Shown here: positions 56,869-64,000 of the stretch, piece by piece
Layout: every line of letters starts with the position of its first letter
Numbering within the stretch: position 1 is the stretch's first letter
Source of the DNA: an uncultured Lachnospiraceae bacterium
Lineage (GTDB): Bacteria; Bacillota; Clostridia; Lachnospirales; Lachnospiraceae
Length of the DNA stretch: 64,000 nucleotides
Direction of reading: 5' to 3'
NCBI GenBank assembly: GCA_944383545.1
Contig: CALWPY010000008.1
Location: 1-64,000, forward strand
Notes under the pieces: model-generated
Told to the model about the DNA's origin: nothing
Seen by the model: the letters and a program-made list of their open reading frames with translations, nothing else
The model's database searches: none
Program-made: the position numbers and the translations under genes

Positions 56869-59800
56869 TTATTCTCTGTCCTGCTTTTTCTTTAAAAGTG
56901 CTGATGTATCAAGAGTTTCCGCCTGCTTCTCCTTCTTCTTTTTTGCGGTTTTCTGCTTACTCTTTACTGAATTTTTTTCTTCCGAAGCACTGACTTTTTC
57001 CGTAGCACTTTTTTCCGCTACTTCACTTAAACCTGCTTCATTTTGTGCACTTTCTCCTGATACAGCTCTCTTCCTTAATATATTTAACCTTATCTTCTTT
57101 GGCACAAAGTAAAATCTTCTTACCGCAATGTCTGAGAGGAGTACAAGTATTGCAAGTATCAGAAGAATTTCCGTAATATCATAGCTTCTGACACTGTCAC
57201 TTTTAAGCCTTGTCCATACCCTGTCATCAAAGGAAATATTGTTTCCATACTGACTGATAAATGACTCGTAGCCCGTGCTGTCTATGTCAAACCTGTATTC
57301 CGAAGAATACTGTACTGCATAGGCTGTATTTATGTTGTTTGTCACGTCACCTGCCTCTGACCTTCTTACGTTTATGCTGTATACACCCGGATTTTCATAA
57401 TCGAGCTCTGCCTCAAAAAGTCCCGGAGCTATACAGGTAAGTTCAATTTCTTCCCTTTCACCTTCTTCATTTACATATACGGCAGAAACCCCGGTTTCAT
57501 CTGTATAATCCTTAGCGGTATAAGAAATCACTGCATGTCCTGCCTCGTTTCTTACCTCTGCTATATCATCATTTATGGAAGCACTTCCCGCAGTATAATC
57601 AATAATTCTTTTCCAGAGCTGCACATAATCATCCTGACCTGAAAAACTTCCTGTCCATTCACCTGTTATATCTGTATTCCACGCGGCTGTTTTTCCAAGA
57701 CCGCACTGCCATACGGTAAGTATCGGGTCATCCTTATCAGATGATATTAAAACACTTGAATTTGTCTTCGGCGATGATGCTATATATCCGTTTAAAACAG
57801 GCCATCCTGTTTCAAAAAGACCTCTTGTAATCCGGCTTGAAGAAGAAACACTCAGTGAAAAGCTTCCGTTTTGTATATAAGTATCTCCGCTTAAATATAC
57901 CTCCTGAGCAAAGATTCTCGGGATATCGGTAGATACATCTGAATAATAATATCTTCCTCCACACGTTTCAGCAAGCATCTGAAGAAGCACCCTGTCGGAA
58001 TCAACCCCTACGGCAACTGTGGAAAGCGTTATTCCCGAATCATTTATTTTTTCAGTGACATCATCATATTCTGAAGCGTCTTCTCCATAACCGTCAGTTA
58101 AAAGGACTATATGCTTTATGGCAGAATTATTTTTAATAAGCTCATTACAGGCTTCTGCGAGGGCAGGCTTAATCGAAGTTCCGCCGCCTTCTTTCACTGA
58201 TTCAATCTTATCCTTAATTGCTTCCTTATCCTCTGCCTTTACAAGCTCCACCTGCCACTCATAACGGTCGTCAAATGTGAGAACGCCTACATAGTCATCT
58301 GCCCGCAGATTGTCAACTGCCTTCGATGCAGCCTGTATTGCTATGTCTAAGTTTGTAGCTCCCCCGGAGCCTGCATTTTCAAGCATACTTCCCGAATGGT
58401 CTATCACCATTACCATTGCCATTTCAGGTATTTCATTTTCTCCGCGAAGCTCCATATCGACGGGAAGTATTTCTTCTAACACGGTGTCCCTGTATCCTCC
58501 CAGGGCAAAACTGTTTTCGCCCCCTGCACATATGAGACCTCCTGCATAATCCTCTACATAAGCCGATATGTTATTTATAAATCCCTCAGGCAGGTCGTCA
58601 TAATAAACGTCTGCAAGAACTATACTCTTATAATCAAGCATACTGTCCAAATCAGACGGAGCATCCAGTGCAGAAACCACATCATAATCTGCACCTGCGG
58701 CATCAAGCACAGGAATAAATGCATTTATATTTTCATTCACGCCTGTAACAACCAGTATCTTTGGAGTGCTTTCCACCATTGAATATACGCTGTAAGAGTC
58801 ATTCACCGCACATTCGTCACCCGGTGCGGTAACTGTTACGGTAAAGCTCTCCATGACATCATCTGTCACGGTCTGCGAAAATGCAAACTGATTTATGCCT
58901 TCTTTTAAAGTAACATTTTTATACATTATTCCGGTATCTCCGGATTCAATCCTTATTTCTGCATCAGTATCATAACTGCTCATAACAGAAACGGTAAGGG
59001 TGTATTCGTCTCCTTCATGCAGATATGCCGGTATATCCACGTTTTCCACGTAAGCATCATTTATTTCAGGAGTATCAAGAAGTATGGAAGAAAGTTCTAT
59101 ATTACTCCTTGAAATAAGATTTGCAGTATTATATATGTCACCGTTTGTTTCCCTGCCGTCCGTAATAATTACAATTCTTCCTGCCGCATCATCAGGAATC
59201 ATGGAAACCGCCTTGTTTACCGCCGTCTCAATATTTGTGGCATTTACATCAGGTGACGTCATAAGCTCCGAGAAAAATGCTTCATCTGTTACAAACTGCT
59301 CTACCTCTGAATTTCTTCCAAAGGTCACTATTCCATAGGAATTGTTTTTCGGCATGTCTTTAACCGTACTTCTCAGATAATCATTTATATCATCCACATA
59401 AGAGCTTGTGCTGTCCGACATATCCACCACAAATACGGTTACAACCCTGTCTGATTTTGCAGGAATTTTAATGCCGACGGCAGCAAGCAGTATGAGTACC
59501 GTAAGGAAAATTCTTACCGCCAGATAAAATTTCCCCTTATATCTGTTCTGTCTTATATATATAATCCATTCTATAATTAAAAGTATTATGGCAATGACAA
59601 GCAGTATGTCCCTGACATTTCGTCTCACCTCTAAGGTATTATCTGCTTTTTCCGAAAATTCACTGCTTCCCTGCACCGTACCGTCAGACTCTTCAGAAGA
59701 AGCAAATCTCACTACAAAGCACTCACTTTCATCACCCGCATATACTTTATAAATTCCTGAATTTTTTGTATCTGCCGAATATGTCTCGTACCCCGTTTCA

Positions 59801-61368
59801 AAAGAAGTGTTAAAGCTTATTCCTTCGCCTGCATAATAAATGTTATTTACGAGTATTGATGTATCGGAAAGATAGCTCATTATGTTTGCAAATATCACGG
59901 GATATTCCGCACACAAAGGAAAGTCCGACTCTCTAAGGTCAAAACCGATTACAACTTCTCTGATTCCGTCATGCTCTCCATAGTACCCTGCACATTTTCC
60001 ATCATATTCTAAAAAGCTCTCAGCCCATTCCGGCACCTCATAGTAGTTTACATAATTTACGCCTATCGTAAATTCACTGAGCCCCGCTGTAATTTCACAC
60101 TCTTTGGCAGTGATAAGCACGCCTTCATCATTATCCTCTGTCTCGCTTCCAATTACCAGCCTGTGAATCCCTGCTTCTTCGGAAGGAATAATCCCGTCAT
60201 ATATACACAATCCGTATTCTGTGTCACCGAGTATGACAGCATCACTTTCGGTCTTAGTTATGTCAACTCCTGTAACTGCTTTATAAGCGTTTTCTATGAA
60301 AACATTGCTTCCTACAAGAACTGCATTTATTTCACCCGTATTCTCTCTCACGGCATATGCGGTATTATCTTTTTCAAGGCTGTCTCCGTTATAGGAGTCT
60401 TCACTGATTCCTGAAAAAACTATGCTTCCAGCTTCTGCCTTAAGCACCTCAAGATTCCATGACACGTCTTCAAAAAGAACAACTGCGCTTTTACCCGCTT
60501 CAACCGTAACCTGTTTTATTCCAAGCAGATTTTCCGTATCCTGATTAATTCCGCCATAAATTCCATCTGCTTCAGAATACGCTCCGTCTGCCTCATAGAG
60601 ACTTACCTCAAGGCTTGCATCATATTCACTGTAGTTGGTAATTCTTACCGCCGCATCATATCCTTCTTCGGTTTCGGTCTGTGATACATAGTCCAGTGAA
60701 ATATTTGATGCAACACCCCCGGCACAGAAAACCTCAGCATTCATGTTTTCAGTGTACATTGCCGTCTCGTCAACTCCGACACCATCCGTAAAAACATAAA
60801 CGGAATAATCAGTTTCTTCGCCCTGACCTGATATTACAGTTTCCACAAGACTATACGCCTCAGTCAGATTTCCTGAAACATCGTCTGCCTGAATATCAAC
60901 AAGCACATCTTTTACTTTTTCCCTGTCTGATGAGTTGGATATTAAGAGTTCAGCATTATCAGAGCAACTTATCACCGTGAAACTGCCCTTGTCCACCGAG
61001 TCCACATATTGTGATGCATTTTTCACTGCTTCTTCAATACGTGTATCACCATTCTCGGTTTTATGCTGCATACTGCCACTGGTATCTACTATAATGACAG
61101 TATTTCCGCCATCTTTTCCTTTAGTCTGAATGAAAGGAGACATCAGTGCAAATATCAGAAGAAGCGCTATAAGTATCTGGAGATACATTAGAATATTATT
61201 TGTGAATTTTTCAAAGAATGTTCTGGACTGATTATTTTTTATTATTTTCTGCCACAACAAATTAGAGGAGATTTTTTTATCCTCTCCCTTTGGCTTTAAC
61301 AGATATAAAATTATTATAATAGGCACGGCAATCAGAAATGCCAGCGGCCACATACTGCTAAATGTCAT
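56869..61368 (-). CDS. Giant BatA-like membrane protein with three von Willebrand A domains and a glutamine amidotransferase-like domain
   Basis: A 1,499-residue membrane protein. Residues 1-80 are a BatA-type N-terminus with two helices; residues 90-240 a vWA domain with the metal site DTSGSM (95-100). After beta-rich regions come two helices (about 588-633), a second vWA domain (VVDMSDSTSS near 646), a class I glutamine amidotransferase-like domain (about 870-980, KILVVTGVNENINAF), a third vWA domain (VIDHSGSM near 989), a beta domain, a helix near 1,400 and a Lys/Glu-rich cytoplasmic tail. It looks like two proteins joined end to end. The start overlaps the DUF58 gene by 11 bases. With MoxR and DUF58 it forms a chaperone/envelope-stress type system; function unproven. 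Confidence 0.85.
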   Translation of the reverse strand: MTFSSMWPLAFLIAVPIIIILYLLKPKGEDKKISSNLLWQKIIKNNQSRTFFEKFTNNILMYLQILIALLLIFALMSPFIQTKGKDGGNTVIIVDTSGSMQHKTENGDTRIEEAVKNASQYVDSVDKGSFTVISCSDNAELLISNSSDREKVKDVLVDIQADDVSGNLTEAYSLVETVISGQGEETDYSVYVFTDGVGVDETAMYTENMNAEVFCAGGVASNISLDYVSQTETEEGYDAAVRITNYSEYDASLEVSLYEADGAYSEADGIYGGINQDTENLLGIKQVTVEAGKSAVVLFEDVSWNLEVLKAEAGSIVFSGISEDSYNGDSLEKDNTAYAVRENTGEINAVLVGSNVFIENAYKAVTGVDITKTESDAVILGDTEYGLCIYDGIIPSEEAGIHRLVIGSETEDNDEGVLITAKECEITAGLSEFTIGVNYVNYYEVPEWAESFLEYDGKCAGYYGEHDGIREVVIGFDLRESDFPLCAEYPVIFANIMSYLSDTSILVNNIYYAGEGISFNTSFETGYETYSADTKNSGIYKVYAGDESECFVVRFASSEESDGTVQGSSEFSEKADNTLEVRRNVRDILLVIAIILLIIEWIIYIRQNRYKGKFYLAVRIFLTVLILLAAVGIKIPAKSDRVVTVFVVDMSDSTSSYVDDINDYLRSTVKDMPKNNSYGIVTFGRNSEVEQFVTDEAFFSELMTSPDVNATNIETAVNKAVSMIPDDAAGRIVIITDGRETNGDIYNTANLISRSNIELSSILLDTPEINDAYVENVDIPAYLHEGDEYTLTVSVMSSYDTDAEIRIESGDTGIMYKNVTLKEGINQFAFSQTVTDDVMESFTVTVTAPGDECAVNDSYSVYSMVESTPKILVVTGVNENINAFIPVLDAAGADYDVVSALDAPSDLDSMLDYKSIVLADVYYDDLPEGFINNISAYVEDYAGGLICAGGENSFALGGYRDTVLEEILPVDMELRGENEIPEMAMVMVIDHSGSMLENAGSGGATNLDIAIQAASKAVDNLRADDYVGVLTFDDRYEWQVELVKAEDKEAIKDKIESVKEGGGTSIKPALAEACNELIKNNSAIKHIVLLTDGYGEDASEYDDVTEKINDSGITLSTVAVGVDSDRVLLQMLAETCGGRYYYSDVSTDIPRIFAQEVYLSGDTYIQNGSFSLSVSSSSRITRGLFETGWPVLNGYIASSPKTNSSVLISSDKDDPILTVWQCGLGKTAAWNTDITGEWTGSFSGQDDYVQLWKRIIDYTAGSASINDDIAEVRNEAGHAVISYTAKDYTDETGVSAVYVNEEGEREEIELTCIAPGLFEAELDYENPGVYSINVRRSEAGDVTNNINTAYAVQYSSEYRFDIDSTGYESFISQYGNNISFDDRVWTRLKSDSVRSYDITEILLILAILVLLSDIAVRRFYFVPKKIRLNILRKRAVSGESAQNEAGLSEVAEKSATEKVSASEEKNSVKSKQKTAKKKKEKQAETLDTSALLKKKQDRE

Positions 61369-62242
61369 ATATATCCTTTAATCCTTCAAAAATAATTTTA
61401 TCAAATTCCCAATCAGCATTTACAAGAGAATAAAAAGCTCCTCCTTTTAATGCTGATTTTTTTATCTTATTTATAAGACCGTTAAGAGCCTCCATATATT
61501 TATCTATTACCTGCTGATTCATGCTTACCTTAATCTTTTCATCTGATTCCATGTCTATCAGATTATAAGTACCGGTCATGTTTATGTCCAGCTCTTCACC
61601 TGAAAGCACCTGTATCAAGACCACCTGCTGCCTGTTGTAATTTAAAAATGATATTATTTTGTCAAGTGTGTCTTTGCCTTTTTCCTCCGCAATAAAGTCC
61701 TCATACAAAAAATCGCTGATAATTATTGAAAGGCCTGTCCCGTTACCCTTTCTTTTTCTGACTGCCTCGTAAAGGTCGGCGCTTCCTGAAAAATCAAGGT
61801 TATCAACCCATTTTATAAGCTCCATGTAACCCCTTTTCCCTGAGGTTACCCTGTAAGGCTTGTCCATGTTTTTTATGTCATACAAAATAACTCTGTCCAT
61901 ACTGTTTAAGGCGATATAGGACAGGGCACATGTAATCTTCTTTGCCATTTCTTCTTTGGAATTTATACCGTAGCACATGGACGCACTTGTATCGATAAAG
62001 ATACTTATTACAGACTCCTTTTCCTCCATGTATTCCTTAATATAGAGTCTGTCAAGTCTTGCATAAGCATTCCAGTCTATCCTTCTTATATCATCTCCCT
62101 GAATATATTCACGGAAGTCAGAAAACTCCGCAGAGCTTCCTTTCATTACCGACTTCCTGTTTCCTGACATATTCATGGCAGATTTATTACGAAGGGCAAG
62201 ACGCAGTCTGTTCAATTTGTCATAATATTTTGAATCAAGCAT
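61358..62242 (-). CDS. DUF58 domain protein of a MoxR-vWA system
   Basis: A 294-residue cytoplasmic protein. The DUF58 signature is clear: FSDFREYIQGDDIRRIDWNA followed by YARLDRLYIKEY, then a vWA-like fold with FIDTSASM. DUF58 proteins are always found beside MoxR ATPases and are thought to be their partners or substrates. Its start overlaps moxR by eight bases and its end overlaps the giant vWA gene by eleven, so translation is coupled through the operon. Confidence 0.93.
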   Translation of the reverse strand: MLDSKYYDKLNRLRLALRNKSAMNMSGNRKSVMKGSSAEFSDFREYIQGDDIRRIDWNAYARLDRLYIKEYMEEKESVISIFIDTSASMCYGINSKEEMAKKITCALSYIALNSMDRVILYDIKNMDKPYRVTSGKRGYMELIKWVDNLDFSGSADLYEAVRKRKGNGTGLSIIISDFLYEDFIAEEKGKDTLDKIISFLNYNRQQVVLIQVLSGEELDINMTGTYNLIDMESDEKIKVSMNQQVIDKYMEALNGLINKIKKSALKGGAFYSLVNADWEFDKIIFEGLKDIYDI

Positions 62243-63188
62243 TTTTCTTTGTTTCCTCTATCAGACTCTTTATAACCATGTCTTCAGTAATTCCCTCTGA
62301 CATTGCATCAAAGCTTAAAATAATTCTGTGCCTTAATGCCGGATAAGCACAGTAATTTATATCTTCAAACGAAACATTATATCTTCCTTCCATAAGAGCC
62401 CTCGCCCTTGCAGTCTTAATCACTGCCTGTGCCGCTCTCGGACTTGCGCCGAGCTTTACATAAGGATTTTTTTCATGCGTTTTCATTATAAGGTCTATCG
62501 CATAATCCATTACCGCATCGGCAACGGGTATTTCTTTTATGAGCTCTTTAATTTTTATAAGCTCCATGATGTCAATTATTTTATTTATCTCTTTTTCTCC
62601 CTCAATTTCCGTGAGATTTACTATTGTTTTAAGCTCCTCCCTAGTCGGATAATCCAAAAGAATCTTAAACATAAACCTGTCGAGCTGTGCCTCAGGCAGA
62701 GGATAGGTACCTTCATTTTCAATGGGATTCTGAGTTGCAAGCACCATGAAAGGCTCGCTTACCGCATAGCTTTCATTACCGACTGTCACAGTATGCTCCT
62801 GCATTGCCTCAAGCAGTGCCGACTGGGTCTTCGGTGTTGCCCTGTTAATCTCATCAGCCAGAACAAGATTTGCAAATATAGGTCCCGGCTCAAATTTAAA
62901 ACTGTTACCTGATTCATTTTTTACTATTATATTTGTACCCGTAACATCACTGGGCATTAAATCAGGGGTAAACTGTATTCTTTTAAAGCTTAAATCGAGA
63001 ACTTTTCCTATTGTGGCAACAAGCCTTGTTTTTCCGAGCCCCGGCATACCTTCGAGGAGCACGTTTCCTCCCGTAAGTACGGCAAGTATTGTCTGCCTTA
63101 CAATATCCTTCTGACCTATTATGCTTTTTCTTATCTCTGCTTCACATGCGGAAATTTTATCCGCCGCTGTTTTAAATTCGTTGTCCAT
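62235..63188 (-). CDS. MoxR-family AAA+ ATPase
   Basis: A 317-residue ATPase of the MoxR branch. Walker A is EGMPGLGKTRLV, Walker B VLADEINRATPKTQSALLEA, sensor 1 LATQNPIENEGTYPLPEAQLDRF, and sensor 2 SPRAAQAVIKTARA. MoxR proteins act as chaperones that mature or insert metal in vWA-domain partners, which fits the next two genes. ATG 63188 follows AGGAGGG. It starts nine bases after the upstream repeat-containing gene. Confidence 0.95.
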   Translation of the reverse strand: MDNEFKTAADKISACEAEIRKSIIGQKDIVRQTILAVLTGGNVLLEGMPGLGKTRLVATIGKVLDLSFKRIQFTPDLMPSDVTGTNIIVKNESGNSFKFEPGPIFANLVLADEINRATPKTQSALLEAMQEHTVTVGNESYAVSEPFMVLATQNPIENEGTYPLPEAQLDRFMFKILLDYPTREELKTIVNLTEIEGEKEINKIIDIMELIKIKELIKEIPVADAVMDYAIDLIMKTHEKNPYVKLGASPRAAQAVIKTARARALMEGRYNVSFEDINYCAYPALRHRIILSFDAMSEGITEDMVIKSLIEETKKNA

Positions 63189-63197
63189 TTTACCCTC

Positions 63198-64000
63198 CTA
63201 ATCTCCGAAGCTCTGGAAATATTCCTTTATCACATTCTCCATTCCTGTCGGATATTTTCCGCTCTGGATACCTTCATATGCCTGATTTGTATAACTTCCT
63301 ATAACGGACTCATAGGAAACATGCTCTCCCTCCCATGCCAGTCCGTTGTTTTCTTTATAACTTGTCGAATTACCGTCTGAATTTCCCTGACCTGTCAGAT
63401 TGTCATCATTACCTTCATTTTGCGGTATACTTACATAGTCATGTGTATTAGTCCCCGAGCCTGTGCCTGCCTGATCTCCTCCCATAGAGCTTCCGCCGCT
63501 TTCACCGCTTCCGTTTTCACCACTTTGACCCTGACCGTTTCCACCCTGAGCACCCTGTCCGTTCTCACCGTTCTGTCCGTTCTGTCCGTTCTCACCATTC
63601 TGTCCACTTTGACCACTCTGTCCGTTTTGACCATTCTGTCCGCTCTGTCCGCTATTTTGCCCGTTCTCACCGCTCTGACCTGACTGATTGTTCTGACCGT
63701 TCTGGCTGTTCTGCCCCTGCTGACTGCCCTGATTATTCTGTCCGTTTTGGTTATTTGACGCACTTTCAGCAGCCGCTGAAAGCTGTGAGCTTAATTCACT
63801 GTTTGACTTTGTCTGCTCAGCCATTTCATTTAACGCAATCGTTGCCTCACTGTATTTATATTCGAGCTTATTATCTGCCTGTGCAAGCGCTTCGTATGAG
63901 GACGCCTGACTGTACTCTGTTTTTGAAGCTTCGAATGCTTCTTTAATTTTATCAAGCTCATCCGCCTGTTCTGGCGATAACTCAGCTATGTCAATCTCTT
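63198..64000 (-). CDS. Repeat-rich protein of the MoxR operon (partial, N-terminus outside window)
   Basis: Minus-strand frame open from the right edge to the stop at 63198; 267 codons are in view. A start at 63824 is possible, but the frame and a helical, Glu/Ala-rich sequence (DKIKEAFEASKTEYSQASSY) continue without a stop past the edge, so that is probably internal. Order in view: coiled-coil-like helix, Ser/Ala/Asn stretch, about 75 residues of Gly-Gln/Glu-Asn/Ser triplets, a Gly/Ser spacer, then the conserved-looking end GEHVSYESVIGSYTNQAYEG up to YFQSFGD. I do not recognise the family. First visible gene of the MoxR operon, so probably a partner or client. Confidence 0.75.
   Translation of the reverse strand, partial: EIDIAELSPEQADELDKIKEAFEASKTEYSQASSYEALAQADNKLEYKYSEATIALNEMAEQTKSNSELSSQLSAAAESASNNQNGQNNQGSQQGQNSQNGQNNQSGQSGENGQNSGQSGQNGQNGQSGQSGQNGENGQNGQNGENGQGAQGGNGQGQSGENGSGESGGSSMGGDQAGTGSGTNTHDYVSIPQNEGNDDNLTGQGNSDGNSTSYKENNGLAWEGEHVSYESVIGSYTNQAYEGIQSGKYPTGMENVIKEYFQSFGD
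63513..63754 (-). repeat. Coding tandem repeat of nine-base units
   Basis: Within the partial gene, units such as GGACAGAAC and GGACAGAGT repeat (minus strand), giving Gly-Gln-Asn, Gly-Gln-Ser and Gly-Glu-Asn triplets. Such a tract can change length by slippage in steps of three residues. Confidence 0.85.

Noticed and set aside
63420-63683. Plus-strand Thr/Val/Leu repeat frame opposite the tripeptide repeat
   Set aside because: A repeat in one strand automatically yields a repetitive frame on the other; no start signals.
63513-63754. Possible CRISPR array
   Set aside because: Units are nine bases without unique spacers and lie in a coding frame; it is a protein repeat.

Overview
The window looks like chromosomal DNA of a low-GC, anaerobic Firmicute, most likely a gut or rumen member of the Lachnospiraceae. 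This is an inference from several things seen here: AT-rich coding sequence, strong AGGAGG ribosome binding sites, clostridial-type protein sequences throughout, an L10 leader ahead of rplJL, indolepyruvate:ferredoxin oxidoreductase, and a modular surface galactanase. I cannot name the species. Almost every gene is on the minus strand; only the GH13 amylase and argG are on the plus strand. I saw no rRNA, tRNA, insertion sequence or CRISPR array.

Layout. (1) 1-5.7 kb: a type I restriction-modification operon (small XRE regulator, hsdR, hsdM, hsdS cut by the left edge). (2) 5.6-6.2 kb: a 600-base non-coding stretch with two multi-hairpin elements. (3) 6.2-20.4 kb: the core translation/transcription block, transcribed as rplJ-rplL, then rpoB-rpoC, rpsL-rpsG-fusA and tuf, with promoters visible ahead of rplJ, rpoB, rpsL and tuf, and an L10 leader with an attenuator. 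(4) 20.4-28.3 kb: a sporulation-type amidase, a MATE exporter, a GH13 amylase, and an ABC exporter operon whose permease carries a CPBP protease domain and which ends with a membrane-anchored GH25 lysozyme; upstream lies a candidate stand-alone small RNA. (5) 28.4-34.1 kb: sodium symporter, iorA, iorB and an acid-CoA ligase, which together look like a module for aryl acids. (6) 34.2-42.7 kb: an inactivated hydrolase fused to a methyltransferase, galE, two response regulators without kinases, a ComEA-like lipoprotein, a TPR protein with a degenerate J-domain, and a Crp/Fnr regulator. (7) 42.7-47.9 kb: arginine biosynthesis, argCJB-ydcZ divergent from argG with ArgR-type sites between them. (8) 48-52.6 kb: an AraC regulator and a 1,150-residue surface endo-galactanase with candidate operators upstream. 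(9) 52.7-56.8 kb: HAD hydrolase, left-handed beta-helix protein, topoisomerase III and nitroreductase. (10) 56.9-64 kb: a MoxR/DUF58/von Willebrand A operon with a very large fused vWA protein and, upstream, a protein with a Gly-Gln-Asn tripeptide repeat cut by the right edge.

Most core genes are ordinary. The points most worth a second look are the candidate small RNA at 28.07-28.30 kb, the long-range stem that buries the ydcZ start codon, the esterase-like/methyltransferase fusion lacking its nucleophile, the fused Bat-type protein, the aryl-acid operon, and the folded intergenic elements next to the restriction system. All start codons given here were chosen by eye from ribosome binding sites and family N-termini; several are TTG or GTG.
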